Assembly: GCA_030522415.1 (NCBI GenBank)
Contig: CM060107.1
Span: 47,823,807 to 47,887,806 of the forward strand
Direction: 5' to 3'
Source of the DNA: Channallabes apus
Lineage: Eukaryota; Chordata; Actinopteri; Siluriformes; Clariidae
DNA length: 64,000 nt
A program made the translations under genes and the position numbers. The notes beneath the pieces are model-generated. The model saw only the letters and a program-made list of their open reading frames with translations, was not told the DNA's origin and did not search any database. Below, piece by piece: positions 11,547-22,271 of this stretch. Every line of letters begins with the position of its first letter. The first letter of the stretch is position 1.

Positions 11547-11864
11547 CATTTCTTTTTTTAAGTAAAGTACTACTAACCCCAAATGCACGGGCGACACCAT
11601 GAAACACGGACACGAGGCGAGGCCTTACAGGGAAAAGGGTCATTTATTTCGAAAACTGGGGAAGGAAAGGGTTAAAGGCTCTCTGTGGTCTTTTCGACTT
11701 CGGCGGCAGGGATGCGAAGGCGGGCTCTACGTGGAAGTGAAGGTGCCGCGGGAGCCCACGCAGCTCGTTCAAGCGCTCCTCTCGCGGAGATCAAAGTCGC
11801 CCACCGTTTTAAAGTCTCTGGGGCACATCACATCGCCCCTACAAGTATCGGAATCGGAACAACC

Positions 11865-11867
<3 letters not shown>
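11375..11867. mobile_element. Non-autonomous element with TAGxGTxGTTCCGAT ends
   Basis: The left end TAGAGTAGTTCCGAT and the reverse complement of the right end TAGGGTTGTTCCGAT agree at 13 of 15 positions, and both continue into repeats of CCGATACC. The interior holds a TA microsatellite (11500-11545) and a GC-rich block with no convincing gene. It resembles short hAT-type elements of fish. The target duplication is masked by microsatellite on both sides. Confidence 0.55.
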
Positions 11868-11906
<39 letters not shown>

Positions 11907-11955
11907 TATATATATATATATATATATAGATATATAGATGGATAGATAGATAGAG
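11868..11955. repeat. (TA)n/(GATA)n microsatellite
   Basis: TA dinucleotides broken by GATA units, next to the right end of the preceding element. Confidence 0.9.
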
Positions 11956-12243
11956 AGTGCATGTGAAGAAATGTATTTGCACCCAATTTATTATTTTTTT
12001 TTGCATATTGGTCACACTTTGAGATCATCCCTAATGCACCTGTCGCTCTGGAATGTGGTCAATCTCGACTCATCAGACCACATGCCTTTCTCCATTGCTC
12101 CAAAATGTATGTCTTTTTATGACCACACCTACTGTTCTTAAGAATATTTTTAATTTGCAGGTGATGACACATTAATTTATCACAAATAGAAATGAGATAA
12201 GAACAGGAGCAAAACCTGTCATAATGTTATTTATACTAATTAC
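11956..12243. repeat. Tc1-like relic and conserved block after unit A
   Basis: Starts with GTGAAGAAATGTATTTGCACCC, similar to the outer ends of Tc1-like repeats. It continues with a block (AATGCACCTGTCGCTCTGG) also present at 33877-34080, 43255-43440 and 60568-60750. In those copies it leads into a 5' sulfotransferase fragment; here it runs into other repeats at about 12244. Non-coding. Confidence 0.6.
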
Positions 12244-12360
12244 TAGGGATGTAACGGTATTGTAAATACCGTCGTACTGCAATAACACTTTATTTCAATA
12301 ATACCGTGGTCGCATGACGATAAAATGATCTTCTGAGAAAAGTTTGCTCAGGAGAATGTA
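12244..12360. repeat. Left end of a TAGGGATGTAACGGTA-type repeat
   Basis: The terminus TAGGGATGTAACGGTA is followed by palindromic TACCGT/ACGGTA phrases, a pattern of short hAT-type fish repeats. No matching right end is found before the Gypsy sequence starts, so it is a fragment. Confidence 0.45.
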
Positions 12361-12426
12361 GCGAACGGGAGGTAGCGGGAACTACAATTCCCATCAGCCC
12401 AGGCGTGGCCATCATCCTTTGCGGTG

Positions 12427-12573
12427 TGTTGTCGCTACAGATCCAGTTATGCGCACATCCGATTTAAAACCCGCTTCCTCCGTAATGATTAATTACTCTT
12501 TCCATCTCTTTTTGCCTTCACCGCTAATAGCAGCACCCACCATTTCCGCATTACTGGATCTGTAGTGACAACA
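12427..12573. repeat. 147-bp inverted-repeat structure
   Basis: A 21-base arm at 12427-12447 (TGTTGTCGCTACAGATCCAGT) is the reverse complement of 12553-12573 with one mismatch. It overlaps the 3' end of the Gypsy pol frame. It could be a very short MITE, or part of the Gypsy 3' LTR. No target duplication was recognised. Confidence 0.5.
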
Positions 12574-13458
12574 GGACATGAATTTTGCGCATATTCCGCC
12601 CAGATTAAACAGTCTGCCCATTCGTGTTGCGACTACTACAGTACAGTATGCTCGGAGAAACCTTCCGAGTTCTTGGACAGTCCGCTGTGCTTGCCCATTC
12701 GACTCGGGGTGGTAGCCTGACGTTAGGCTAACAGTCGTTCCCAATTTCTGGAAAAAAGCTTTGCAGACCCTTGCGATGAATTGGGGATCACGATCGGAAA
12801 CAATATCCTCCGGGATACCGTAGTAGCGAAACACCGATTCGAATAGGGTTTCTGCCACCTGGAGGGCTGATGGGAGAGAGCTAAATGGCAGGAAACGACT
12901 TCCCTTTGAAAATCGATCCACTACAACAAGAATGGTCGTGTACCCTTTTGACACTGGCAGATCCATCATAAAGTCCACGGCGATATTGGACCACGGTCTG
13001 TTAGGTGTGGGCAGGGGCATTAATTTTCCAACTGGCAACCTATGGGGGCTCTTGGTTGCTGCACATGTTGCCCAAGACAAAACGACTGTTCTCACGGTTT
13101 CCCGCAACTTTGGCCACCAGAACTTTGGTTCTAAGAGGTGTATAGTGCATGACACGCCGGGATAACCTGATGACAAGCTTGTGTGAGCCGCGATCGTCAC
13201 TCGCTCGCGTAGTGGCTCAGAAACGTATGTTCGATTCGGAGGACACTCCCTAGGCGCGGGGTGGGACCGCGCCATTTGGGCTATCTCCGAATCGATGTCC
13301 CATACGATCGGAGCCACCACGAGTGTCGATGGCAAGATGGTTTTCGGATCAGGACTTTGATCCGGCGTCGGATAATAGCGGGATAACGCATCAGCTTTTT
13401 TATTGCGTGAACCGGGGCGGTACGTAATAATAAATTGGAAGCGCGTGAAGAACAGCAC
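12493..13458 (-). pseudogene. Ty3/Gypsy pol: end of RNase H, integrase (inactivated)
   Basis: 321 codons on the minus strand. ITYRPGSRNKKADALSR at the N-terminus is the typical RNase H/integrase junction of Gypsy elements. The zinc-binding region (about 92-132) appears to have lost two of its four HHCC ligands: GYPG stands where GHPG is usual, and WATC where C-x-x-C is usual. The core has D162 (AVDF) and D222 (SDRD), but the expected catalytic Glu in NGQAER is Gln258 (NGQAQR). An integrase with these changes should be unable to insert DNA. The last 50 residues do not look like Gypsy sequence and overlap the inverted repeat at 12427-12573. The reverse transcriptase lies upstream on the same strand. 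Confidence 0.85.
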
Positions 13459-13807
13459 CCATCGGACTTGGCGAGAGTTTAGTCTTTATGCTTGCTGGAT
13501 GTACTCTACTGTAGATTCCGATGGTCGATGAGTACAGTAAAAGGGTATTTAGCTCCCTCCAACCAATGCCGCCACTCCTCTAACGCCACCTTTACTGCTA
13601 GCAGTTCTCTATGACCAATATCATAGTTGTGCTCAGATTTAGTTTTCGAGAAAAGAAAGCACAGGGGTGGAGTTTTTCTGGGTTGCCATGACGTTGTGAC
13701 AGCACCACTCCCAGCCCCACCTCCGACGCATCGACCTCAACTATGAAGGGCTTATCTGGGTCCGGTAATTTTAGAATAGGCGCAGCAGTGAAAGCTTGTT
13801 TTAGCTT
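13459..13807 (-). pseudogene. Gypsy pol linker: RNase H region with stops
   Basis: This stretch joins the reverse-transcriptase frame (ending at 13808) to the integrase frame (starting at 13458). It has stops and shifts in all minus-strand frames but keeps recognisable RNase H pieces. It is a decayed part of the same pol gene. Confidence 0.6.
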
Positions 13808-14401
13808 CTAGAATGCCTCACTGGCTTCCAGCGGGAACTCGCGCAGTCGCTGTGGTTTCCCTTTTAACAAACTTGTGAGTGGTGCTGCCACTGAACTGAA
13901 GCCCCGAATAAAACGTCTGTAGAAATTGGCGAACCCAAGAAAACTCTGTAGCGCCTTAACTGTCTTGGGTTCCGGCCATTGTTGCACCGCCTTGACTTTG
14001 GTTGCCTCCATCTCGACCCCCTGGGGTCCTATGAGATAACCGAGAAATGCAATCTCTTTTTGATGAGAATCATATTTCTCCGCCTTCGCATAGAGCCCGT
14101 GGTCGCGTAGTCGACGAAGGACGGTGGTTACATACTCGATATGTTCTCCATATGACCGTGAATATACTAAGATATCATCTAAATATACTATAACATAATG
14201 GTTTAACATATGTCGAAACACATCGTTCATGAACCCCTGAAACACCGCAGGTGCGTTCACCAGCCCATACGCCATCACGTTGTATTGGTAATGTCCGGAT
14301 GTGGTGCTAAACGCAGTCTTCCATTCATCGCCTCTACGAATCCGCACTAGATTATAAGCGCTGCAGGAAGCTTTAAGGAGCCTCCATAATTCAGAAAACA
14401 A
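13808..14401 (-). pseudogene. Ty3/Gypsy pol: reverse transcriptase, 5'-truncated
   Basis: 197 codons on the minus strand. They start just after catalytic motif A ([18 protein letters not shown]) and include [19 protein letters not shown], the YLDD active-site box ([12 protein letters not shown]) and the thumb region [12 protein letters not shown]. The fingers and motif A are missing, so the element is truncated near 14390, and the frame stops at 13808 in the connection domain. Downstream pieces on the same strand complete the usual RT-RNase H-integrase order. Confidence 0.9.
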
Positions 14402-14529
14402 CCCACATAAGTACGATCCACAAACTGGGTAAGAATGTTGTTTCTTTACATGCTATGTATGAGGTTTTACATAATCATTTTAAATGTAATTAATGATACT
14501 ACTCTCTTTCTACACAGAATAAGTTTACT

Positions 14530-15030
14530 TCATAATCAGGCAGTGATGACATACAGTATCTGCTGGAGGAATTAAAGATGACTTATGCAGATGCAGACCT
14601 TGAGTGTATAAAGGGTAAGCAGAAATTGTTATTGTAATTATTTTCATGTCCCTTTATTTTTGTCCCTCTAATAATTTGAATTGTTTCTGTCACTTATCTA
14701 AAAATTTTTTACCAACATGTTAAACATTGCAGAGGAAATACTTTTTGTCTCGGCCAGGAAAGTTTCAACTGGAGACTCCATTAAGACAGGGGCTAAAAAC
14801 CGACAAAGATAAGTAAGTGTACAAATTCTTCTATGTATTAAGTTCGGTACATCTCTGAGTGTTTTTAGGGGTTAACGTATGGAATGTTTTGCCGTTGCTG
14901 GAGCCCAGGTGTAGATTTGTTCAAACAGATGCAGAGAAAGAACTGTGGCAGACTGCAATACTGGAACTGATGTGTGATGAGGAGGATGCCACTGCGTGCC
15001 ATGACGTCAGCGTGTAATATCTAATGGGAC
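14530..15030 (+). pseudogene. Unrecognised exon-like fragments
   Basis: Three short coding-like stretches with splice-like borders occur on the plus strand. The first encodes an acidic segment (SDDIQYLLEELKMTYADADL, about 14537-14614) followed by GTAAGC. The second follows a GCAG at about 14733 and encodes EEILFVSARKVSTGDSIKTG. The third, at about 14926-15020, encodes TDAEKELWQTAILELMCDEE. Stops interrupt the reading. They look like the remnant of a multi-exon gene, probably transposon-borne. I do not recognise the protein and assign no function. Confidence 0.3.
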
Positions 15031-15089
15031 CGAGCAAGAAGGACATTTATTTTGGACATCTAACAAGCACTGGTGCATGTTTGTTTTCA

Positions 15090-15232
15090 TTCATTCATTA
15101 ATTAATTAATTCATTCATCTTCTATACCGCTTTATCCTGTATTTGGGGTCGCGGGGACCTGGAGCCTATCCCAGGAGTCTCTGGGCACGAGGCAGGGTAC
15201 ACCCTGGACAGCGTGCCAATCCATCAGAGAGT
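15090..15232. repeat. Common teleost interspersed repeat (CTTCTATACCGCTT-type)
   Basis: ATTCATTCATCTTCTATACC, then GGGGTCGCGGGGACCTGGAG and CACCCTGGACAG, is a phrase order I recognise from many fish genomes. It is short and non-coding. The exact repeat family is not named because I cannot verify it. Confidence 0.5.
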
Positions 15233-15709
15233 GTTTGTTTTCATATTGCTTTTAATTTAATTACACCTTCATTAATGCACATTTGTTAATTTTTTCCATA
15301 TTTTATGTTTTTTCCCCTTATTCTTACTTTGCTTTGTACATTTATTAGTGTTTGGTTTGATTTTACTTAAAAAAATTCTGAATCAATTCTATTGTCATTT
15401 TTTAACGGATGTGTGGGACATTTAGTATTGGGAGGGGGGGGGGGGTGGATAGGGTCTATCTACATACCTGCTCAATAACCAATCAAGTCACTAATTTATG
15501 AGGGCTTGGGTTGGGCTAAATAAAAAGTAGTGATGTCAGGGTTTGGGGAGTGTTTTTTTTTTAAACAACCAGTCAATGTTGAGATAAGAAACCAATAGGG
15601 AAGCGCAGAGTTGGGCAAAGGTGTAAAATGCAAATGGGGCTTGAGGTGTGAATGTCTCCTGACAAAATCCTTGAGTGGATTATTTGCCATGGCAACAAAT
15701 GGCTGTACC

Positions 15710-15855
15710 ATTTCTTTGATTCAATATGTGTGTGTGTACGCACCTTGCCAGCATACCATGTGCTTCCATGAGCTCATCCTTGCATGTTTGACTTTAGTAG
15801 CTTCCGGTTGTGTATTGTTTCATTTTATTGTTTTTTTGCTTGGTTGTGTGATTGG
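15710..15855 (+). other. Left half of a sulfotransferase-unit upstream flank
   Basis: Matches 8600-8750 (upstream of copy A) up to GTGTGATTGG, where the retroviral LTR starts. The continuation of the flank is found only after the 3' LTR, from 25294. No intact gene follows, so this unit has lost its sulfotransferase or kept only the 5' fragment at 34231. Confidence 0.75.
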
Positions 15856-16292
15856 TGTAATGGAAAAATCATATTTTAATTATGTATTAATTCTGATCCT
15901 TGAAGTAAGTGTGTCACGTAGACGTTAGAAGTTTGAACTTGGTTGTCAAAGCTTAGAGATACAAGGCCGAGAACAGAATAGAAACAACCTGATTGTAGTT
16001 GTCCCTGAATAAATGATAAGGTATGGACTGGTAAATGATCTGGTCTGGGGCAGATAAAGAGTCATGAGTTTGAATGTAGGAACTTCATGTACGGGGCGTT
16101 GATTATGTTAACAGAGATGTTTGTGTATAAAATAGGTCATCTAGAGAAAGAGATCACCTTTCTCTATGCTGCAACTGTTTGCTGTATGAGACTCGTCCTT
16201 CTGCAGAAGTTTAAAATAAAACCTTTGTTACTTTGTTCTTACCCAGTGTATGAATTACTTATCTTTATATTGGTTTCAGAATTTCCACCACA
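15856..16292 (+). repeat. Retroviral 5' LTR
   Basis: Starts TGTAATGGAAAAATCAT and ends CA at about 16292. A TATA box TATAAAATAG is at 16126-16135 and a polyadenylation signal AATAAA at 16215-16220, giving a usual U3-R-U5 layout. A TTGGCG sequence directly after it (about 16294) is the likely primer-binding site. I could not match that site to a specific tRNA. Confidence 0.8.
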
Positions 16293-16753
16293 ACTTGGCG
16301 TTGTCGGCAGCTCTCCGTGTTTGAGGAGGGCATTGGAGAATCCCGGGGAGGCTCATGTGCACTGACGCCTTGGAGGGTTTTCACTTCATCTCGAACGCTT
16401 AATTGGCAATCGAGCGTGAGAGGACCGGGGATTCACCATGTCACCTCAACACCGGAGTTAAAAGAACTAAAATAGTGTGGTAAGGAAATTTTTTAAGTTG
16501 TAAGTCTTTAAGTTGTAATTGAGTAAGAAGTGCGCTTTCTCACAGTGGCTGGGATAGATTTAAACTTGGATCTATCACACGAGTCTGGGATTCGTGAAGT
16601 ACCCAAAAAAGTGCAAAGGCGCACAAAAGAGAGAGAGATAGGGTACTAGTTTCGCCTCGTTTAAGAAAACTTGGCCCCGCAGCAGACGTGCTCGGTGTGA
16701 AGACCTCCGGAGGTAAAACAAGTCAGAGTGCAGGGTTGCAAGGTGCACACGTA

Positions 16754-16899
16754 AAAGTCAAGAGGACTTTACGGGAAAAAGGAAAAACAGTCAAGGGGAC
16801 TGTTGAGGTAAATTAAGGTAGAGTGTAAAGTGCACCAGTAAAAGTCAAGAGGACTTTACGGCAGAGTGCAAGCTGCACCGGTAGCAGTCAAGGGGACTG
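16754..16899 (+). promoter_or_regulatory. Four tandem small hairpins in the retroviral leader
   Basis: Stems AAAGTC/GACTTT with loop AAGAG at 16754-16770 and 16841-16857 alternate with stems CAGTC/GACTG with loop AAGGG at 16788-16802 and 16885-16899. The paired bases change together between the two types, while the loop stays AAGRG. The position between primer-binding site and gag is where retroviral packaging signals lie. That role is an inference; the structures are seen directly. Confidence 0.6.
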
Positions 16900-17200
16900 T
16901 GAGAGCACTGTGAGTTAGTGGCACGCGTAAATTGACAAGTAAAAATCATGGGTAACAGCAAAAAAAAAAAAAAAAAAAAGATTGTTACTCTTGTGGCATT
17001 CCTTGGTAAAGATAACATCTAAATTATGTTTGAGAAATGTGGAAATCCAGGGAAAACAAAAGAAAAAAAAAAAGAGAAATGTAGAATTATTAATTACTGA
17101 GATTGCTTTTGAGTTGTGAATGTGTGAATCATGTGTAGATAGATAATTACAATAACAAAAAGAAAAACAAAGTAAACATTAATTGGGTAGGATTTAATAT

Positions 17201-18472
17201 GTGGAAGGCAGAAGCAGAAACAGAAGAGAAAAACGCATACAACCTAAAATGCAAGCACAAAACATTGATTCTTTTCAGTGTGTTAAGTTTGCTTCAGATC
17301 CCGACCTGGACGGCTGCCCCCCGCGACCCCCAGCTATTAGACAGATAGCCCCTTCAGCAGATCCAGTAAGACAGCATGGACAAGAGACTTCTCGGCAGGC
17401 CCAAGGCCCCAGCACAGCAAGCACGGCTCTGTCTCCAATTTCGTCACATACTCGAACCAAGGCTCAGCTGAAAAGAGAAAAGGCTGATCGACAACCACCA
17501 CCTGATGACAGCGAGGACGAGAGAGAGGAACTCTTAGGAGCTACAGGAAGTGTTCATCAAGTAATCACTGCTCCAATGATGGAAGTACAGTAGCAGGGGC
17601 GGATGGCACAGCGATGCTTGTTCACCGACCATGGACAATAAAGGACATCGAAAATGCACATGGACAGCTCCCAGACCCGAGAGAGGTGGGAGGACAGAAA
17701 TTCGGTGATGAAATGAGCAGATTTTGCTCAGAGTTTCACCCGACATCTTATGAAATGTGACGACTTTTGGGGAGAAAACTAGGTGCGGACTTTGCAAAGA
17801 TGAAGTATTCCTGGCCAACGGACAATGTTTTCGCACGGCGAGCTCAGGCTGATCATGAAGAAAACCAAGCATTTAACGGTTTTGTGGTGTGCCTTACAGC
17901 AGCGTGTAGAGAAGCGTTCCCAGCAAAAATGGATATGACTAAAATATCAATGTGCAAACAACAACCAGGAGAGAGTGTGTCACAATATCTCACCCGTCTC
18001 ACTGAGGTACATGATGCAAACAGCGGGTTGGAGAGGCCTGCAGACATGTCTGTGGCAGCAATTTCACCGTATGAAGCACATTTGAGGAACAGTTTCATAA
18101 ATGGATTACAGGAGGACATCGCTCAGAAGGTGAAAAACACATGCGTTGGATGGGACACTGGAAAAACTTAGTCTCACTGAACAACATGCAATACACGCGG
18201 AAAAGCTGGTATCACAAGAAAAAGATAAGCGCAACAAGAAGAGAGAAGACCAGAGTCACAAAGCACAGCTGGCAGTGTTGCAGATGGTAAGACAAACTGC
18301 GGATGTACAGTACAGGAGACGTGGAAGAGGACGAGGAGGCCGTGGACGTGGACGTGGGAGAACAAATGGCTGTTATGCATGCGGAAGTGAAGACCATTGG
18401 ATTAGAGACTGTCCGAGAAGGAGCAGAGGTGAGGAATGGATTAGGAGAGGTGAGGATCAGGGTGGAAATTGA
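17201..18472 (+). pseudogene. Retroviral gag, frameshifted
   Basis: Three overlapping pieces. 17201-17593 is a matrix/linker-like proline- and charge-rich segment. About 17600-18171 is capsid, opening with an RPWT-type phrase and carrying a helical stretch with a QPGESVSQYL motif. 18146-18472 holds the end of capsid and the nucleocapsid. The nucleocapsid has an Arg-Gly repeat and one zinc knuckle of the C-x2-C-x4-H-x4-C form at 18371-18412. A stop near 17593, a TGA near 17760 and a frame change near 18160 break the gene. Gag would form the virion shell and bind genomic RNA. A single zinc knuckle is usual for gamma-like viruses. Confidence 0.8.
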
Positions 18473-18771
18473 CAGAAAAAGGCCGGGAGCGTGGGGAGCA
18501 GACCCGAAGGAGAGGGTGAGTCAAAAATTTATTTTTCCTACTAACACTTCTTGCTCTGATCGCAATGAAGAAAAGCTTGCTATCTTTTTCAATGATTCAA
18601 TTCACGTTTGTATCTTAGAAACATCCACATATGCTACGTATGATCTTGAAGTATACAGTATTAGTAAAATGCCAACAATGGAATTGCAGCTCCATGACAA
18701 ACAAAATTCATTTTGCTACATTCAATGCAGGTCATTCAGTCATTAAAGTGTGTGAATTTGACAGTTTAGTG
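18473..18771 (+). other. Unassigned retroviral segment after gag
   Basis: Part of a 147-codon frame from 18303 runs to 18746 here. Past the gag overlap it encodes a hydrophobic/polar segment that does not resemble retroviral protease or reverse transcriptase. The sequence resumes after the hAT element at 20372. It may be a degenerate accessory or protease region; no function is assigned. Confidence 0.35.
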
Positions 18772-20371
18772 CAGTGGTTCTCAAAGTGTGGGGAATACAG
18801 ACATGACAGGTGGGGCGCAATGAACGGGAGGAAATTAGTGGAAAATAATAGGAAAAAACTAAACAATCACACACAAATAAATTGATCATTAATACAAGTA
18901 AATTTAAAATAACATCAGTTGGGGGCCGGGAGAAAAAGTGGAACCATAGTGGAACAATAACGGTTTAACGTCGGACAAACTTGATCAGCGCTGCTCGAAT
19001 CACAAACCTGCGCGACCCACTGGGCAGCGCTGCGCAACTCTGACAGAAATAAACCGCGCCGACCATCAAAATACATTTTACCCCGCTGTGATGCTCACGT
19101 AGAAACCAGGCATGGCAAGGCGGAAACAATATTAAAAAGTCCTGACATTTTAAATTGTTTTAAAATAAAACACAGTGAGTCGCACAGGTTTGTGATTTGA
19201 GCGGCACTGCTGAAGTTAATCTGCGCTGCGCGATCCACCGGGCTGCGCAAATAAACCAGATCATCACTGCGGTATTCAGATAGTCGTGCTGCGCTGTATT
19301 TGCGCAGATATTTGGTTCAATCGGGTGCCACGGTTTCGTCCCACTTTTGACGTGTTTGGCTTCACATCCACTTCGACAATGGAAGAAGACGCTGCAGCAA
19401 CAGTGAGTTTACTTACATGTGACAAAACCAAGAACAAGGAGATTGTAAAGAAAAAAGCTGCATCGTCTGTGGTGTGGAATTGGTTTGGGTAGAAGAAAAG
19501 TGATACGAATGAGATGAACGTGATTTGGAAGGTACACAAGTGCACTGTTTTAACAAGTGGTGGAAACACATTAAACCTTTTCTATCATCTGAAATCCAAG
19601 CATCCAAACGAATATGGCCAAAGCAAAAAAAAATTCGGCAAACCTCAGCAATTCACAGTTTAAATAAAATTACATTATGTAAAACAGTTTTTGTGTTTGA
19701 ATTTTTATTTATGTATTTTCAGATACAAATTGCTATATTGTGATCTAGCAATTGTGATTGTGATTGTTATCGAGGTAGAAAACGGCTTCTCCTGTGTTAG
19801 AAGATTTTGGTTATATCGCCCACCCCTAATGAAGCCTATGTTGCGCTTGGATTCATGGTGGGGATGGGGGGGGGGCAGAAGAGAGACCCGTGTGTGTTTT
19901 GTGTATTAAACCGCTGGCAGCAGACCGCATGAGACCCAACAAATTAGGAAGACACTTAGAGACAACACACTCCAGTCACGTTAATAATCCACTCGACTTC
20001 TTTCAAAGAAAGCTGGCAGAATACAGACAGCAGGATAATCGCATGGTAACATCTGAATCAGTGGACAGCAAAGCACAAATGGCTTCATTCAAAGTTGGCC
20101 AGTGCAAAAAAACTACAAACGATTGTTGAGCAGCTAATAAACATGGGGTCAATTATGCAATAATAAGTGACAATGTAAGCCTTTTATAACAATTGCATGT
20201 GTATTTTATCTGTTTTTAACTTGGTTTTGTTTGATCTTATTGGTTTAGAAACTGATATTTCAATAAACAGTAAACTTGGCCGATTTCGTTATTATTTTGT
20301 TGACAAGTGGGGCTTGAAAATTCGCTCACCCCCTTAAGTGGGGAATGACAGAAAAAGTTTGAGAACCACTG
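18772..20371. mobile_element. hAT (Charlie-like) element, 1.6 kb, GTTTAGTG target duplication
   Basis: The ends CAGTGGTTCTCAAAGTGTGG and AAAGTTTGAGAACCACTG are inverted repeats of the Charlie/hobo type. The 8-bp direct repeat GTTTAGTG lies at 18764-18771 and 20372-20379. Inside, 19380-19620 encodes a BED zinc-finger-like segment (SGGNTLNLFYHLKSKHP) broken by a stop and frameshift. 19890-20129 encodes a second segment like the N-terminal part of ZBED-type transposases (ADRMRPNKLGRHLETTH). The catalytic domain is absent, so it is non-autonomous. Confidence 0.9.
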
Positions 20372-20379
20372 GTTTAGTG

Positions 20380-22240
20380 AAACAGAGTGGCAGATTCCTG
20401 AACTCTGTGGGCACTTCAGGACATGCAGCTGAAAGGAGCCTCATAAAGCCAAGCGTGTGGCTTTTTCCAGGTGTACATGATAAATTTAGATTTTTTGCTC
20501 TTATTGCTGCCCAGTAAATCTATTGGGGTGAAGATTTCATATGTAAATTAGGTATAAAACTCTTGAGACTAAACCAGTATTGAGCCTGAGGATTTCACTC
20601 TTATGAAATGTGATCCGTTGCCCCTGTTGTATGTGTATGAATGGAAGCTCTGCACTTCAACTGTGAGTTTAGTAAATGCTACGGTGATAGACAAATATAT
20701 ACCAGTAAACACATTACACTATGTGTCACATATCTCATTTTTTTAAAGATAAGCTCAGATGTGTAGTTAATGTGGATATAAGGAGTGTGCACATGAGAAA
20801 ATGTAGCACAAGTGTCACAGTAATGTCCCTTAATCACAGTAGGGACACCCCTAATGTGTTATTGGATAAAAGTAATAAGGATGAGGAAAATAAATATATA
20901 TATTGGGCCTTTGAGTGACATGTGGTATGAATGAGAGTGATTGAGAATTAACCTATCTGACATTACATTACAGCCACAGAGAAACAAATGCTGATGAAAT
21001 GCTGAAAAATCATGTGTTAAAGTATAAAAGAACTGTATATATTACAGTACCTACAGTCACAAGACCTGGCCAGGCAGAAAAAATTAAGTTATCAGCATGC
21101 GGAGCTTTTCCTTTTTAAAAAGAATTGATGTTTATCATTACTCACTAAAATGTATGGGCTAATGGCAAGCACGATGTAGGTTTAATTAAGCGAAGTGAAC
21201 TGGCAGTGATCACCCCAAAGTAAAATTTAGGCCCTACAAACTTCATACTGTCTCTACCCGAGTCTTTAGCTGAAATAATTCCAGTGTTTAATTCTTTATT
21301 TTAAAGCTGTTGTCATGGTAAACATCAGCAACTTCTTATTGTCCAGCAGAACAAGGTCATAAAGCAAACCATATCCAAGCTACAATTCGCACATACAAGT
21401 CATATCTTTGGTCAAATTGTTTTGGAACAAGATAAAACTTTGGATCCAAGTACAGTAGTAGTCCAAAATATTCTAAATCAAAAAAGAAAATTGACGCCAA
21501 AGTAGAAATGTAAAAAGTAAAAGTGTTTTATTGCACAAAAGTTATTTTGATCTATACAATCCTCGAGACCCCAGTGAGCTATACACTCATGGGACGGGTC
21601 TACTGGCCCACAGTGCACTTAGTTGAACTCCGGAAGCAAGAACAATCTTTAATTGAATCAAATTTGGCAGTATAAACTACTTTAATATTGGACATTTCAA
21701 ATTATAAAAAGCCTTTTTACAAAAACTGTTGATGAAAAGAATTGTTGCATGATTTCAGACTGGCTGCAGAAGCAAAAAAAAAAAAGAGAGAGAAAAACAA
21801 TGAGATCTTTATCTCACTTCTCAGCCAAACCAGATCCTGTAGCAGCAGGATCACCCATGTGTTTATGTCCAGTACCAGAAGCTGAGAAGGCAGGTGTAGA
21901 ATAAAGATATATAGTGGGCTACAGTCATTTGACATTTCTAGTTCATGAAGTTTCAGTATCTTTTATACAGAGAAGAATCACACTTATTTGCAACAGAGCG
22001 GTTAAAGTACAATACTAAATTATAAATATCAATGTGGAAAGATGTATAGTTCTAACCCTGTAACTCCTTTCTTTCACTGTTAAACAACTTTGTTCCACTA
22101 GGATTGATCCACAGTAAGCGCCACTACAGAATCCGGATATAAAATGAACGTGGATGGAACAATATTTTGTTATAGAGAAATAGGTGTTAACAGGAGTTTG
22201 TCATGGTGATAGCACATGAAATTTAAATAGTGTAAATGTA
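20380..22240 (+). other. Retroviral interior, no recognisable gene
   Basis: 1.9 kb of AT-rich sequence between the hAT element and the pol remnant. No reverse transcriptase, protease or RNase H motif is visible in any frame; only short open frames occur (for example 65 codons at 20721-20918). The pol gene expected here has been deleted or replaced. Confidence 0.5.
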
Positions 22241-22271
22241 ATGCTCAAACTAACAAATTAGATTCTATTTC

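Noticed and set aside
11302..12028. Frames with Ile-Tyr or Ser-Ile-Tyr-Leu repeats
   Set aside because: Translations of TA and GATA microsatellites.
16754..16899. CRISPR-like spaced repeats in the retroviral leader
   Set aside because: Repeats are too short, spacing is irregular and the context is a vertebrate provirus. The hairpin explanation fits better.
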